64,000 nt of DNA from Volutella citrinella (lineage: Eukaryota; Ascomycota; Sordariomycetes; Hypocreales; Nectriaceae), in contig JAWZSP010000004.1 in the NCBI GenBank assembly GCA_034401135.1, positions 682,001-746,000 of the forward strand, read 5' to 3'. Shown here piece by piece: positions 11,310 through 22,869 of the stretch (its first letter is position 1; the number at the start of each line of letters is the position of its first letter). The notes beneath the pieces are model-generated. The model was not told where the DNA came from. It saw only the letters and a program-made list of their open reading frames with translations, and made no database searches. The position numbers and the translations under genes are program-made.

Positions 11310-12124
11310 GGCTTCAAACGAATAACAAGTAAGCTTAAGCTAAGGGAGTAGGAGGGAGCCGTGCATGAACCAGATGGCCCAACTTTCATCGCGGCAGTAG
11401 GAGTGTTATAACCTCGGTAGGTCGTGCTGGCCAAGGACAATCCATGCCCTTGTCCATTTACACTGCACGTTGAACCAACACAATGGAGCATTCGACCGTT
11501 TCATAAACCGGGCAACATCGTTTACGAATTGCTTTTTTGTTCCGGTCGACATGGACGAGCCGACCTGTACTGCAGGGATGACCCAAATTAGTCGAACCAC
11601 GGGGCCGGCAATTGAGCTGAGGGACTTTCAGCTTATGCGGGCGAACAGTGGATCGGACATCCGAGCTTTCAGGATTCTGTGGATGGGGAACGGCAATAAG
11701 AAAAGAAAAACAGCTCGTGTGGAACCAAATTGCCAACGTTCCCACAGCGTACCCACGGGTAAGTCGGGTCGCATCCTTTGTGGCCCCTGCGGCGCACGGC
11801 GATATGGAGAACCACACGGCTTGAAGCCGGATAAACGTGTTAACGCCATCCTTGGAAGACCTTGGCCAGTGCCATCGCTGTCGATTGCACCAGAGCTATA
11901 TCCGGGTGGAAACGTGGTCAACCACTCTCCATATAATACCCTAGGGGGTTAGAGAGGCCGATGATGGAGTGGGTCCAGTGATCACTTGCAGAAGCCAGTG
12001 TGGGCAGTTCTCAATACTGTTCCAAGTTGAAAGAGTGCTATGATTCTTAGCAGAGACCTATATGCACAATTTGGTATCAAAGAGTAGATTGAATCAAAAT
12101 AGGTGAAGCAGTTGGTTGGTGGAA
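11310..12124. other. Intergenic, upstream of GMC oxidoreductase
   Basis: This is the region upstream of the minus-strand GMC gene. Frames of 100-160 codons occur on both strands but overlap each other and show no domain, signal peptide or splice support. No gene is called. Confidence 0.5.
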
Positions 12125-12556
12125 TCAAGCCTTGGGCCCAGAAGTGGCATCTTGCACTTGGTCGTTTCGTCCCGCATTCTTCTCCCTCTCCCTTTCCATC
12201 TCATCACTGTGCTCCTCCTCGGCCTCGAGATTCCACAGCTCCTACATGGTCATGGTGACCTGCGGGGCTGTATCGATCTCTGAAAGATGCTTCCTGTCCG
12301 TTGGCACAAAGACATCGAACCAGCGAGGCAAGATGAAGCCAAATGCAATGAAGGTCATGACGCAGTGAACCGAAGCAAACCCAAAGATCTGCAGCGGGTC
12401 GTTTCTCACCTTGCAGAAGGCCGGATACGCAAAGGAAACTACAATAGACAGAATGGGGGCCGAGATGTAGCGGAGAACGGGAGCCCAGAAGGTTGGAATC
12501 GGCCAGTTCTTCCCAGTGACGACGACGATGTTGAGGTCGCGGCGGAGCTGGTTGCA
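12125..12556 (-). pseudogene. 3' relic of a fungal sodium:neurotransmitter symporter (SNF family)
   Basis: Read on the minus strand from about 12556, after a convincing splice acceptor (GCTAAC branch site, then CTACCCAG), the frame encodes NQLRRDLN, GKNWPIPTFWAPVLRYISAP, the last two hydrophobic helices and LPRWFDVFVP. This is the characteristic C-terminus of fungal SNF transporters, which normally exceed 600 residues. A TAG at 12244-12242 interrupts the reading frame, but the same frame continues another 39 codons as an acidic tail (ELWNLEAEEEHSDEMERE) to a TGA at 12127-12125, as though a normal end had been cut by a nonsense mutation. Upstream, no exon for the other ten or so helices is present. 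It is best read as a 5'-deleted pseudogene with a premature stop. Confidence 0.75.
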
Positions 12557-12811
12557 CTGGGTAGAAGTCGTGTTAGCAAACTGAGAGGGGCTGCCAAGGC
12601 TTTCCATATGACATCGCGGACCGTATATCTTGCTCTCCCCAGCTTTAATTTCCTTGGCGTCGTGCTCTTGGCGTGTGGGCGACTCTTGGCTGCTATGGGC
12701 CGAGATACGGTCGACCCACACCCACGTCTTGTGCTGCTGGTTCTTATTGTCATCCTTCGTCCTCATCAGCATCAGCATCTCGCCCCCGGATAGTCGGTAT
12801 TGCACCACCAA

Positions 12812-13270
12812 CCAGCCTTGGATCCAGTCCGGCGTCCCGTCGACCCACGGTCACCATACCTCCGCAATCTCCAGACTTGTAGGAAATAGGCCGACCATGT
12901 GAGGGGCGGTCTGGCGTAAAACATTTTATCATGTCTTGGCGCAGTACCCAATTAAGCAGGTTGCCTACATGGCCTCCCCGACTCCTCGGCTCACTGCTGA
13001 TGGTTTGTAAACGCCGCTCTTTCGCTGATGGCCGCTAATTACCACAAACGCCGTTATCATCGGTCTGGCGATGCCGTGCAGGCATCTGCAGGCTTACGAA
13101 CGAGACAAAACTCCAGCTAATAACCTACGTATAGTAGTATTCGATACGTCACAATAATATGTACGAGCGGGTCGGGGCCCGGCAGCTTGGTACCGGTTAC
13201 AGCACTGGATGGATTATCCACTCTGCTATTAGCTTCCACTACCAAATCTAGTTTCACAATCCCAAGTCTT
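12812..13270. other. Intergenic, no gene seen
   Basis: This lies between the symporter relic and the 3' end of the mucin-like gene. I looked for missing symporter exons on the minus strand and found only short non-hydrophobic frames. Confidence 0.45.
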
Positions 13271-16200
13271 CTAGCACGGGAAGAAGCAGTCCATGTCACG
13301 CTCCTATTAATTGCAACGTCAGCCAAGTGCACCCTCCCTCGATGATAGAAATCACTTACCGCCGGGCTGTAGTGGCTATCCCAGTCCCCAACCTCGCACC
13401 GCGTAGGGCCCTTTTTGCTTAGGCTCTTCCAGTAGACGGTCCCGTAGTCGAACTGGATGTAGTCGCCTCCCTGGGCCTGCGGCGTCATCTTGACCTTGTT
13501 GGGCAGCTTGGTCTCCCAGTAGTAGGGCTTGTCGTTTCCAAACTCGATCCAGGAGCCGTCGCCGCTGTTCTCCTTGTAGCCGGCTCGGCCGATCTCGTTC
13601 TTGGCCTGGTCCAGCATCTTGAGCTTCTCGAGATAGAACCACCACGTGCGGTGGTATCCGGGGCTGTCGACGCCCTTCCACTGCTCGCTCTCTCTCAGGT
13701 GAAACGAGCACTCGCCGTGTCGGTAGCCTTGGTCGATCTTGGGATAAATGCCGTAGCGGATGTAGTCCTCGCCAAGGGTTCCGCCATGCTTCCAGTTGAG
13801 AGGGTTCTCGGGGTCATTGCCATCGCAAGCTAGATTCGGCATTAGCATCTTTGTTTCACAGCTAGTCGATCCACTTACCATCCATAATGGAGCCCATGTT
13901 CCTGAGGCACTTCTCCTCCATCTTGTCCGAGATGTCGAGACCCGACGGCCAGTCCATGCTAATGTGAACCTCGTAGCGTGTGCCCTCGTTGTACTTTCGC
14001 GCAAGTGATCCGCTGTCCTTGTCCTGGACCTTCTGCTTCGCCGCATCCGCGCAGTACTTTTTAATCTTGTCGTTCAAGTCGTCGCGCCCAAGGAAGGTGT
14101 TTGTCTTGGTGCCGTGGCACTTGCGGCCTTGCTCTGGCTTCTTGTACTGCTTTTCCTTTTCCTTTTGTTTCTCTTCCTCGCTGGGAGCCGGGGGCTGTGT
14201 TGTTTTGGGCTTGTCGCTGGTAGACGCACGCTCAGCCGACGTGAGGGGGCGCTCAGTTGTAATGGGCTTGTCACTGGTAGATTCACGCTCAGTCGTCGTA
14301 GGATCTGGGCGCTCCGTTGTGATGGGCTTGTTGCTAGAGACTTCACGCTCAGATGTCGTAGTGTCGGTAGGAGCTGGGCGCTCAGTCGTCTTGATATTAC
14401 CGCCCACATCCAGACGCTCAGTTCTAGTTGATGTGACAAGGGTCGTTTCCTGGATGGCTTCAGTGGTCGACCCGACATTGGTCTCCTTGACCATTCCATC
14501 GGTTCCCGTAGCGCCGCCCGACTCTTGTGCAAGAATAGATTTCAAGTACTCTGCCCACTCACTGGCTACCCGCTTCGCTGTGTCTGGGTCAACGGGCGTA
14601 TCTTGGGGGCTATCATCACCGTGTGTCTCAATGAAGCCCACAACGAGTGGCCCGGTGGTCTCAGTGGTAGCCGTGGTGGTTTCAGTAGTGGATGTCGCCT
14701 CCTCGCTACTGAACTGTGTTGTCCTCTCCGTTGTTGACGGTGCGTCACTCTTTGTGGAGGGTTGTTCATCGCTCTTTGTAGAGGCCTTTTCGTCGTTCTT
14801 TGTAGAGGCCTGAGTTGGCTTGCTAAAAGACTTCTTGTCCTCGTCTTCCTTGTCCTTTTCCTCCTTGGGCTTGTCCTCCTTGGGTTTCTCCTTGTTGGGA
14901 TCGTTGGGATCCGTGGCAGAATATGGTGGAGGAGGTGTGGAAGGAGGAGGAGGGAAGGGAAAGGATGGAGGCGCAGGAATAACAGCGGCAGCGGTACCAG
15001 CAACACCCGAACCAGCCCCGAAGATGCTTCCCAAAAGACCTCCGATAGCACCACCGATACCGCCTCCGACAGCAGCAGCGCCAGTTGCTACACCCCAAAA
15101 GAGACCGCCAGGGAAGACAACCACATCTGAGCCATCGTCTCTATGGACGGTGGTGGTTTCCGAGACGGTGGCAAAGTCTGGGTCTTGGGCTGGGACATAC
15201 GTAGCGCTGGCACCATCTGCTGCAGTCACGACATACTGGCCCAAGTAGTATAATGAGCTGGTTGATGCAACTGCCTTTGTTGACTGGGGGATGGCTGGGA
15301 CGCCGCTTGGTGCCTCTGCTTCCGCCTGTGGCACGCTGCTTGTCTTGGGGGGCTGATTCTGCGGAGCACCGACAGACGCGGCTGATGTGACGGCAGCAGT
15401 TGCAGTTGGGGCTGCCTGGGTATCACTCAGAGGGGCGCTGGAGTCTGTTTGAGCAAGTTAGTGCCTGTCTCCAAAGAAGTCGGTTGTAGAGCGGGAAAGC
15501 AGTGGACTGGGAATCACAATAAGTCATGTCGATGGGCGCCATACCTTGGGGAACGACCGGAGGCACTTGGACCGGCTCGGTGCTGGATTTGGGCTCCTCT
15601 GAAGAAACAGGAGGGGGCACAACATCAGAAGATGTCTCTGCGGATGTCTGCGCGGATGTCTCCGTCGGTGCCTGTGCAGGTGCTGATGTGGGAATCTCTT
15701 CAAGTGTCTCCGTAGATGTCTCCATCATGGGTGGCTGTGATGATGTGTCTGCAGGAATCTCTCTAGTTGTTTCCATAGCTGTCTCCGCAGATGTCGATGC
15801 AGTTGCCTGTGTCGATGCATCTGTGGGAATCTCTTTCGTTGTTTCCGTAGATGTCGCCACAGGTGCCTGAGTAGATGCATCTGTGGACCCCTCTCTAAGT
15901 GGCTCGGTAGATGACCCTGTCGCTGTCTCTGCTGAGGAGCCGAGAGAGTCGACTGAGCTCTCCACCATAGTGCTAGCTCCGCTGGATGTCTCCGAGCTCA
16001 GCACTGTCTCAAGCGTAGGTATGGGGTTGGAAGCAGTCTCTGTAAAGGTTGTAGAGACCTCGATGCTACTCTCGCCCTCCGTGAATCCGACTGTGGTCGC
16101 CGTCTCAGAAGACAGAAGAGTGTCAGTCTCGGTGAGCGAGCCAGAGCTGGTTGCCCACAATGTCTCGGTAGAAGAGTGAGTCGTAGCGACAGTACTGTTT

Positions 16201-16307
16201 GCAATCACAGTTGCAGTTGGAAACGCCGCGGTGCTTGTGTCCGTCCCTGACACATAGTCTGCGACCTGGCGCAAGGCCAAGAGGCCGACGGTGAGGATTG
16301 CCGGCAT
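13271..16307 (-). CDS. Large Ser/Thr-rich secreted or surface protein with Cys-containing C-terminal domains
   Basis: Four exons (16307-15545, 15444-13879, 13829-13360, 13303-13271) join to 943 residues. After a short hydrophobic N-terminus (MPAILTVGLLALRQVADYVSG, a weak signal peptide) comes about 230 residues of degenerate Thr/Ser/Glu repeats (units like TSTETTKEIPTDASTQ). A Gly/Ala-rich hydrophobic segment (about 360-395), a Pro-rich linker and a Lys/Glu-rich stretch follow, then a second mucin-like block with TTERP-containing repeats. The C-terminal 220 residues are globular: KCHGTKTN...IKKYCADAAKQ...YEVHISMDWPSGLD...EKCLRNMGSIMDACDGNDPENPLNWKHGG, a pattern I recognise from several fungal extracellular proteins but cannot name. 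The last exon is 11 codons and adds two Cys (DMDCFFPC). Adhesion or wall binding is a guess. It is divergent from the HExxH protein gene. Confidence 0.8.
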
Positions 16308-17031
16308 TATCGAAACACAGCAGTGCAATTAATCGAGTGAATGAGAATGACTGGTAAATAAAGACGGCCAGCGAAGCCAATGCTTTGGTCGGAATGGGAT
16401 GAGGGAGGAAGATAACGGGGACGTTATGGCATTGGTCCTTATGTAGGGAACTCTCCGCGATAGCAGGATTGGAAATCCCCAGTTTGATTAGGCAAGGAAT
16501 ACGGACCATATTAATCACAATTTTAAAAACTTGACGAGTTATTCTGGGTATGTAGGCACGCGACACAAAAACTGAGAAGGGCAATTCGCATGTTTGGGAG
16601 TTGACTCTAAATCCTCTTGGATCTATCTTGGTCGTCGCAGGAATCCGGAGCAGGGTTCGTCTGATTATTCCCCGCTGCTCCGTGGAGCCTTACGACAAGG
16701 CTAGTGCTAAAACCAAACAGTCGTAACAAGTGGAGCCCAACTTGGAGTGCCGAGTCTACGGAGATGGATCACGACCCCTGCAAGGAATGACCGATTCATC
16801 TGAATCCTGCAATCCCATGCGTTGCAGTGGGTTGTTTTAGTGAGTTGCAGCCTGGAAAAAAGGAGGAGTAGTGATTAAAAATAGCCGAGGGCTCTACTCG
16901 ATTGGTTTTCCTTGTTATCCTGCCCGGCATAGAATATATAGCTTGCCTTGCATACATGTCAATACTGCTGTCTCTCGCTGTGACTTTTTTTTCGACTCTG
17001 CGCATTTTCTGGGTAGTGTTTCTTTAGCAAA
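16308..17031. promoter_or_regulatory. Divergent promoter region, mucin-like gene and HExxH gene
   Basis: The 724 bp separate two outward-facing genes for secreted proteins. A TATA-like AGAATATATAG lies near 16931, about 100 bp before the HExxH gene start. No other motif stands out. Confidence 0.5.
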
Positions 17032-18545
17032 ATGACTTCATTACGATACCTCTGGCTACTCTTTGGCCTCATGCCCACCGGCGGCCTGTCCAACTCTGAC
17101 ATTGGCATCTGGAAATGGGATTCAAGCTGCAGGCCGTATCAACGCGAAATCATCGCTGCCCATGATCTGGTTCTGGAGGTGGCGGACAAGGCAGTCAAAG
17201 ACCTCGAGTTTGTCGCCGGTCCGAAGCCTGACTCCAAGAATGCCGACGAGAGCCTGCGTTGGCTGCGCATTGCGGCCGCCGTGGGTGCCACCATGGGTAA
17301 CCACCCGAAGCCGGATGCCCAGGACGATCTGGCAATGGAAGCATTCGGAAACGCCCACAGTAAGATTCCCACTCGCATATTTACACTGACACTGCATCAC
17401 TCAGAGGCGCCAAAGGAATCCCAAGGCTGACTCGGACTAGGCATATACTCCAAGATAGCAACAGCGCTCAAGGGCCCTGAGAACATCCCGCCCAACGGGT
17501 TCAACAGGAAGTTCCGTGACCGCCCCGGGGCTAAGCCTACCATCGTGTGCAAAGACGATGACAAGGACGCATGGACCTGGGTGGGCTTGGACGACAACAT
17601 CGTGGGCACCAAGACCAAGATGCGTGACCACGCTGAGTTCCAGGACGCGGTCAAGCAGGGCGCCGCCGGCGGATGGCACAAGGATGCGCGGTACGTGCTG
17701 AAGCGCACTGAGAAGCAAAAGCCAATTCTGTGTGACGGTCCTGAAGAGGCCTGGACCTCGGCCTACTATGACTGGATCGTCTTCTGCAAGGCCCTCGACA
17801 CTCTAAACATGGTCCTCACCCCTGATGCGCGAAGACCCAAGATCACGGCTGGCAAGTCTATCGAGGGACAGAGCCAGGGGCTTGCTCAGACCATGTTCCA
17901 CGAGTTTACGCATTGGTATGGAGACTTGTCTAATCCATTTGACTTCAATTCTTGGAGTGAGTGCCCCGTCAAGACTGTTCCGGCCGTGGTTGTGCACCGT
18001 CGCATGGCTTGCTAACCCCCTCTGCCTCAAATAGTGGTTGAGGACCACCCGCGAACCGATCCCAACGGGAAGATCATGTACAAAGTCATTGGAGGCGGCA
18101 GTGCTTTCAAGACGTTTGACAAGCCTCTCACCGACAAGGAGTTGGAGGCTCAGAAGCTCAAGGTGTTGCTTACATGTAAGTCAGAGTCTATCCCCATGTC
18201 ATCTGTTCTTTCTGCTTGTTTCCCCCTTGGTTTCGTGTATTTTGGTTAACACGATGCTCTCTAGATGGTCAAGAAGCTGTCTGGAATCTAGCGCGTGATC
18301 ACGCGCCATCAGAAAATACCGGAGAATGGATGGCCGCTACCAACGCCGACTCATTGACCTTGCTTGCCTTTATGCTGTAAGTCCCGCGACCCTTCTTGCT
18401 GCGATCAAACATGCATATCCTCTTCATCTTTCCTTTTCAAACATTTCAATTCTAACGGCTTTGGGTGTATAGCTATCTCGAAGAGTGGGACTGGTCCAAG
18501 GATGGAAATGCTCGCGATCCGCAAGAGCTGCTGAGACATGTCTAA
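17032..18545 (+). CDS. Secreted HExxH zinc-protease-like protein
   Basis: Five exons (17032-17359, 17441-17956, 18035-18175, 18265-18376, 18473-18545) join in phase to 389 residues. MTSLRYLWLLFGLMPTGGLS is a plausible signal peptide. The motif FHEFTHWYGD, near residue 262, has the HExxH zinc-binding helix of metallopeptidases; the third metal ligand is not obvious, so neither an aspzincin nor a gluzincin class can be assigned. The preceding domain contains about six Cys and several aromatic residues (CKDDDKDAWTWVGL). Similar proteins are frequent in insect- and plant-associated Hypocreales, but I cannot give a named family. It shares a divergent promoter with the giant surface protein, so co-expression is possible. 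Confidence 0.8.
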
Positions 18546-19123
18546 GCTGGAAGTAGGATGAATGCTAGAGCAGGTTTATTTTCAGAACAAATATCATAAT
18601 ATTCCCCCTTGTCACATTCTTTATCCCAATCAAGCTCACAGAGATACTCAACGTCACTGCCAGGAATCAATTAGGGGTGGATGTAGGTTCATGAGACGTC
18701 ACCAGATGATCACAAGGCTAAGCTACCCCCTTAGTCAACCCCGAGGAGTTTTTCCCTCCCAATCTGTGTTGAGTGCCGAGACTGAGCTGTGGCCGCTTTA
18801 ACCTGAGCTGAGCGTGCTGCTCTAAGCACTGGATAGGTAGTAAATCTCTCTTAACATATATCTACGTCATCTGCCTCTCTGGTAGCACAGAGCTCGATCT
18901 TTAGAAGAGGTATTGAACTCCTTCTTTTTGCTAATACCCAGCTTCTGTTATGTCATTTCCTCAAGCGTATCACAGCTATAAACAAATCCTATTTGATCCG
19001 AAAGAAGAACTAGCCCTGACCATTTCTTCACCCAGTAAGAGAACGAAACTAAGACAGCTTCCCATCCAGTATCTTGTCCAACTTCACCACTCGTCATAGC
19101 CTATTTCTCTGCGAACCTGGCCC
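18546..19123. other. Convergent intergenic region
   Basis: It lies between the 3' ends of the HExxH gene and the tail-anchored protein gene. The sequence is slightly AT-rich and no gene is seen. Confidence 0.5.
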
Positions 19124-20375
19124 TCAAATCTTGGTGACTGGATGCTGCCATTGTTGCCAACCAATCCAGGCCTGAAATGCGCTAACGGCTAGGCTAAATA
19201 TCCCGAGGATAACTGCGAAAACGAGGGCGAGGAGAGTCGCCATCATGATATATCTAGCCCCGCTCTTCCTTTCGAGCCACTTCTCAAAGTATCCTCGCGG
19301 AGCCGGGTTTTCGATCTCGTCACATAAGTCCAAGAGCCTGGACCCCCAGTACTGATATCGCCATGAGCCGCTTGGGAGGTGTGTCGCGAGATTCATGACG
19401 CTGGTTATGTCCGGGTCGAAGCCCTTTTTGGAAACCAAGGTGCGGAGCAATACCTGGGATGTTTGGTCGTCAGGAAATAGCACGTCGATGGTCGACAGGG
19501 TCTCGAGTGCAAGTTGCGGAGGTATGGTTGCCCTAAAAGCTCGTGTGTGTTGGGAACCTAATATCAAATGGATACTTTCTTCAAGTGGCTGGCACTGACA
19601 TCTTTTCTTGCCCCGTAGCCTCATTCTCCCTTGTAGCCAAGCTTTCTTTGAGGACGCTTGTGTAGTGGAAGATTGACACTGTACCAGCTGTCTCATCAAG
19701 GTAGAGGTGGTTGCTCAGATCGTCGGTTGGGACAATGTGGAGCTTGGCAACTTTCTGAAGCCTTTTCGCCATGATAGAAGCCAAGCGGGCTTGTGCGGAT
19801 CTGCGTGAGTCGCTGCTTAGGTCGAGAGTTAGATGCTCTCGCGTCGGGAACGCAGAGCTCATGAACTCTGAGAGAGACTTGTCGTCGTGCCATATCAATG
19901 GCGGAGTTCCCGTCTCTAGGAGGCCGTCAGATTGGTTCGAAGCTCCAGATTGGACCATCATGGGAATCCGAACCGCCAGATTAAAGGCCCGGTTCTGGTC
20001 ACTAGGTGGCGGCCTTTGGGAGTTGGTAGCCGCCCTCGCCGAGAAGTATTCCGTCATCAGATGTATCCGGGGAGTTTCTGGTTTGCTCTTGACTAAAATG
20101 ATGATATCTTGTAGGTCCTTGTGCGAACGAAGCGCCGCAGGCGAGCTCCCAGCAACATCGGGAATATAGTGGGACGCGACGTTTTCGTAGAAGTCGAAGA
20201 ACACTCTCAATTTTTCCTCTCGTTTGCACGGGCAAGCCTCACTGGTGGTCTGGCAGGTCTCATTGCGAATCCATTCTGAACAGGGCTTCCATCCCCAAAG
20301 AACGTCGCCGATGCATGCAAGGTCACCACGAGCTACGTGAGCAAGGGGATAAAGGCTGCCGAGCAATAGACTCAT
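19124..20375 (-). CDS. Sordariomycete-type protein with C-terminal membrane anchor, unknown function
   Basis: Exons 20375-19600 and 19532-19124 give 394 residues across a 67-bp intron. The frame stays open into the intron, but only the acceptor at 19534-19533 restores the family-like join (QEKMATIPPQLALETLSTID). The protein is mostly hydrophilic and helical, then ends in the pattern YWGSRLLDLCDEIENPAPRGYFEKWLERKSGARYIMMATLLALVFAVILGIFSLAVSAFQAWIGW. The last part is a single hydrophobic helix with a short cytosolic tail. This PRG-x-x-x-KWxERxSGARY-plus-helix ending is shared by a large group of uncharacterised filamentous-fungal proteins, often lineage-specific and numerous. It is divergent from the trypsin-like gene. 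No function is known to me. Confidence 0.78.
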
Positions 20376-20893
20376 TGCTGAAAGTTGGGGAGAGAAAAAC
20401 GGGCAGCAGGTTTCAAAGAGGAAGATTCTGGTCCTGATCAAAAGTGCGTGTCTGTTGAGCACACCTGGAGGGCTGTGCTGTGCACTTTACCCCATACCTC
20501 CACTACAAAATCGCCTTAGCACCTCCACGGTGGGCTGTACCGTGTCTGGAGGGCCTCATTTGGGCCAAATTGGTGGCCATGGGTGACGATTGGTGTGCAG
20601 TGCCCCCTAATGATTGGCCAGCTTCAGTCGCTTACGCAACTCATGCAGAACGAGGCAACTAGTCTGGCGGCAGTGGGACAGGGGATCAGGAGAGGCAGTG
20701 AGGCAGTGAGGTGCACTTACAACGAAGCACCCATTTAAACCTCGAATTCCACCTCACAGGCTGATTTCTGTCATCTTCTTCCCCTCATCTCTTATCTCGG
20801 ATTGGCCTCCGTTTCTGGTTGTGTTTGCTGTTGGCCTCGCATGGTAGTACTACCCCATTCATCTCCAAACCACTCTGATTCAACTCTTTCGGC
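20376..20893. promoter_or_regulatory. Divergent promoter region
   Basis: The 518 bp separate the tail-anchored protein gene (minus) and the trypsin-like gene (plus). A short direct repeat of GAGGCAGT units occurs at about 20692-20712. Nothing else is recognisable. Confidence 0.45.
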
Positions 20894-22549
20894 ATGTCGA
20901 CTCCTTCACTCAACACCCAGGACTCGGAAAACATGGCTGGCACTGCTAGCCCAGTGACCAAGGAGGATTTCGGACAGACGGACTCTGGGTACGGCTCCCA
21001 GTCGGGAACCCCCGTGGCGAGTACGGTGCATGAGCCCAAGCCTGTCCTAGGACCAATCCCATTTCTGCTATACAGTAAAACCAAGAAGAAACGGACACCC
21101 TTTCTCGACATGCCTGCTAGCCAACAAGCCATGGATCGTTTCATTGAGATCCAGCCTCGTTTCGAGAGACTCTTGCTCGAGCATGTCCTGAAGTCCCAGA
21201 AGCGAGGTACCAAATACAAACCTATGTCGACGCGCCTGGTGATGATGGGCCCATCCAAGGAGGAGGCATCGCCTGAGATTGTGGTGTTCTGTCAGCCCGA
21301 GCAGCATAGTACCATCAAGCGCTTCATCAAACAGGACACCATCGCCTCAATCTGCGAGTCAACCAATGACGGCTCCGTCTCCTTCAAAGTCACTGTCATT
21401 GGCAATGCCCCCAGGCTGAGGTTCCATTTGACCCAGTCTGGCATCTCCGTCGTTGCCGGAAATCCTATCAGGCCCTCGGGTACCATGTGTGGCACCCGCA
21501 TATACTTCAAGAAAGGGGACATGCCGCTTTCTTCTGCTACATGTGGTGGACTCGTCACGGTCGTCATGATGGACATGGCAACGTATTGCCTCGGGATTAC
21601 GGCAAGCCATTCAATGGAAAGCCCGGAGAATCTGCCAGACGACAACAAAATCGAGGATTCTTGCGAAGACGGTACAGATCTGGCGGATTCAGACACGACC
21701 GTGGTCGACGACAGCGACACTGATGACAGCGATGTCGAGCTCGATCCATTCATGACGTGCTCTCTATCAGACGCGTTGCCACCTGTTACTCCGACGGCTC
21801 TCGGAGCTTCCCTGGCTTCCTGCCATGTTGGGGAGGTTGTAGAGGCACAAGCTCCATCCGGGTCCCCTCGGAACTATGACTGGGCTTTGTTCCAGCCAAC
21901 TGACTATTCGATGAACAAAGTGCCACATGACCCAAAGGCCGTGATCACACTATCCCAAGGAACTCCCAGTACGACTACGAAGCGACCGATCATGTTGATT
22001 GCTGGCGAGACGGTCAAGATGGGTACCCTGTTGCCATCACCCGGACGGATCCTAATCGGAAAAGGGCAAGAGTTTGTCAGCACGTACATGATAGCTATTT
22101 CCGGGACCGAAGGTCGGCGATACTTATCTGATTTCGCAAAACGTCAGCTAACTTGATCTCTAGGAATTCGCGATGGAGACTCCGGTTCTTGGGTCGTTGA
22201 CACCCAGACGTACGAACTCTATGGCCAGCTAGTGGCATCTGACATCTTCGGGTCTGGCTACGTTATCCCCATGTCAGATATTTTTGATGACATCAAGCAA
22301 AGTGTTGGCGCTATGTTGGTAGGGCTTCCAATCGCCATCGACATACTCCTCGCCAAAACCGAGGAACGAGAGCGTGGATTAATCCTCCACACATATACGC
22401 CTCCGCCTGAAAGCGATGCCCGACAAGAACCAAGCCCTGACGCCGACTCTGGCTATGGTTCTCGGCTTCCATCCGAAGCAAATAGCCCATCGAGATTCCC
22501 GAGGCCTGTGGATATGCGTAAGCGAAATTTCGACGAACCGCGTTTTTAG
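20894..22549 (+). CDS. Intracellular trypsin-like serine protease fold protein
   Basis: Exons 20894-22112 and 22164-22549 join to 534 residues. The N-terminus has no signal peptide and begins with a disordered SGYGS-type segment that is echoed near the C-terminus (DSGYGSRLPSE). The core contains SSATCGGLVTVV...YCLGITASHSM, matching the strand and catalytic-His region of chymotrypsin-fold proteases (His239). After a long acidic linker (DSDTTVVDDSDTDDSDVELD) comes IRDGDSGSWVVD, the GDSGS catalytic-serine loop (Ser413), followed by a Tyr-Gly-x-hydrophobic strand. The intron falls just before the GDSG loop. The catalytic Asp is not clear. Families with this layout are common and unstudied in Sordariomycetes. 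Because the His and Ser motifs are intact, activity is possible; targets are unknown. Confidence 0.8.
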
Positions 22550-22869
22550 TAGTCGATATCTGGGGTGAAACCTCGGCTCATGGCCTTGCTTTCCGTTTTT
22601 TTTCATATATGCTGTAGCAATTACGACTCGCATTTGATCTTGGTAGAACTGCACAGTGTACGTAGAGTGCCCTTCATATACCAAAGTAAGACACCCTCCA
22701 GCCTGATTCGCTCGTTTTCGGGGCGCCCTGCATCGCTCCCGATGCGGCAACACCTTGACGCAAGAGCTGACAATCCCCCGCATCGCTGCAACACGCGACC
22801 GGGATTCAAAGATCAATCGCAGCCTAGTCAATCGAGTCTGCTCCAGTTCAGTCCCCACGCCCATTCAAG
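22550..22869. other. Intergenic, F-box gene promoter
   Basis: This 320-bp stretch separates two plus-strand genes; nothing notable is seen. Confidence 0.5.

Noticed and set aside
11470..11952. 160-codon frame upstream of the GMC gene
   Set aside because: No signal peptide, domain or splice support, and the opposite strand is open as well.
12563..12811. Open frame leading into the symporter relic
   Set aside because: It has no transmembrane helices and is interrupted from the SNF exon by a good splice acceptor, so it is probably not part of the transporter.
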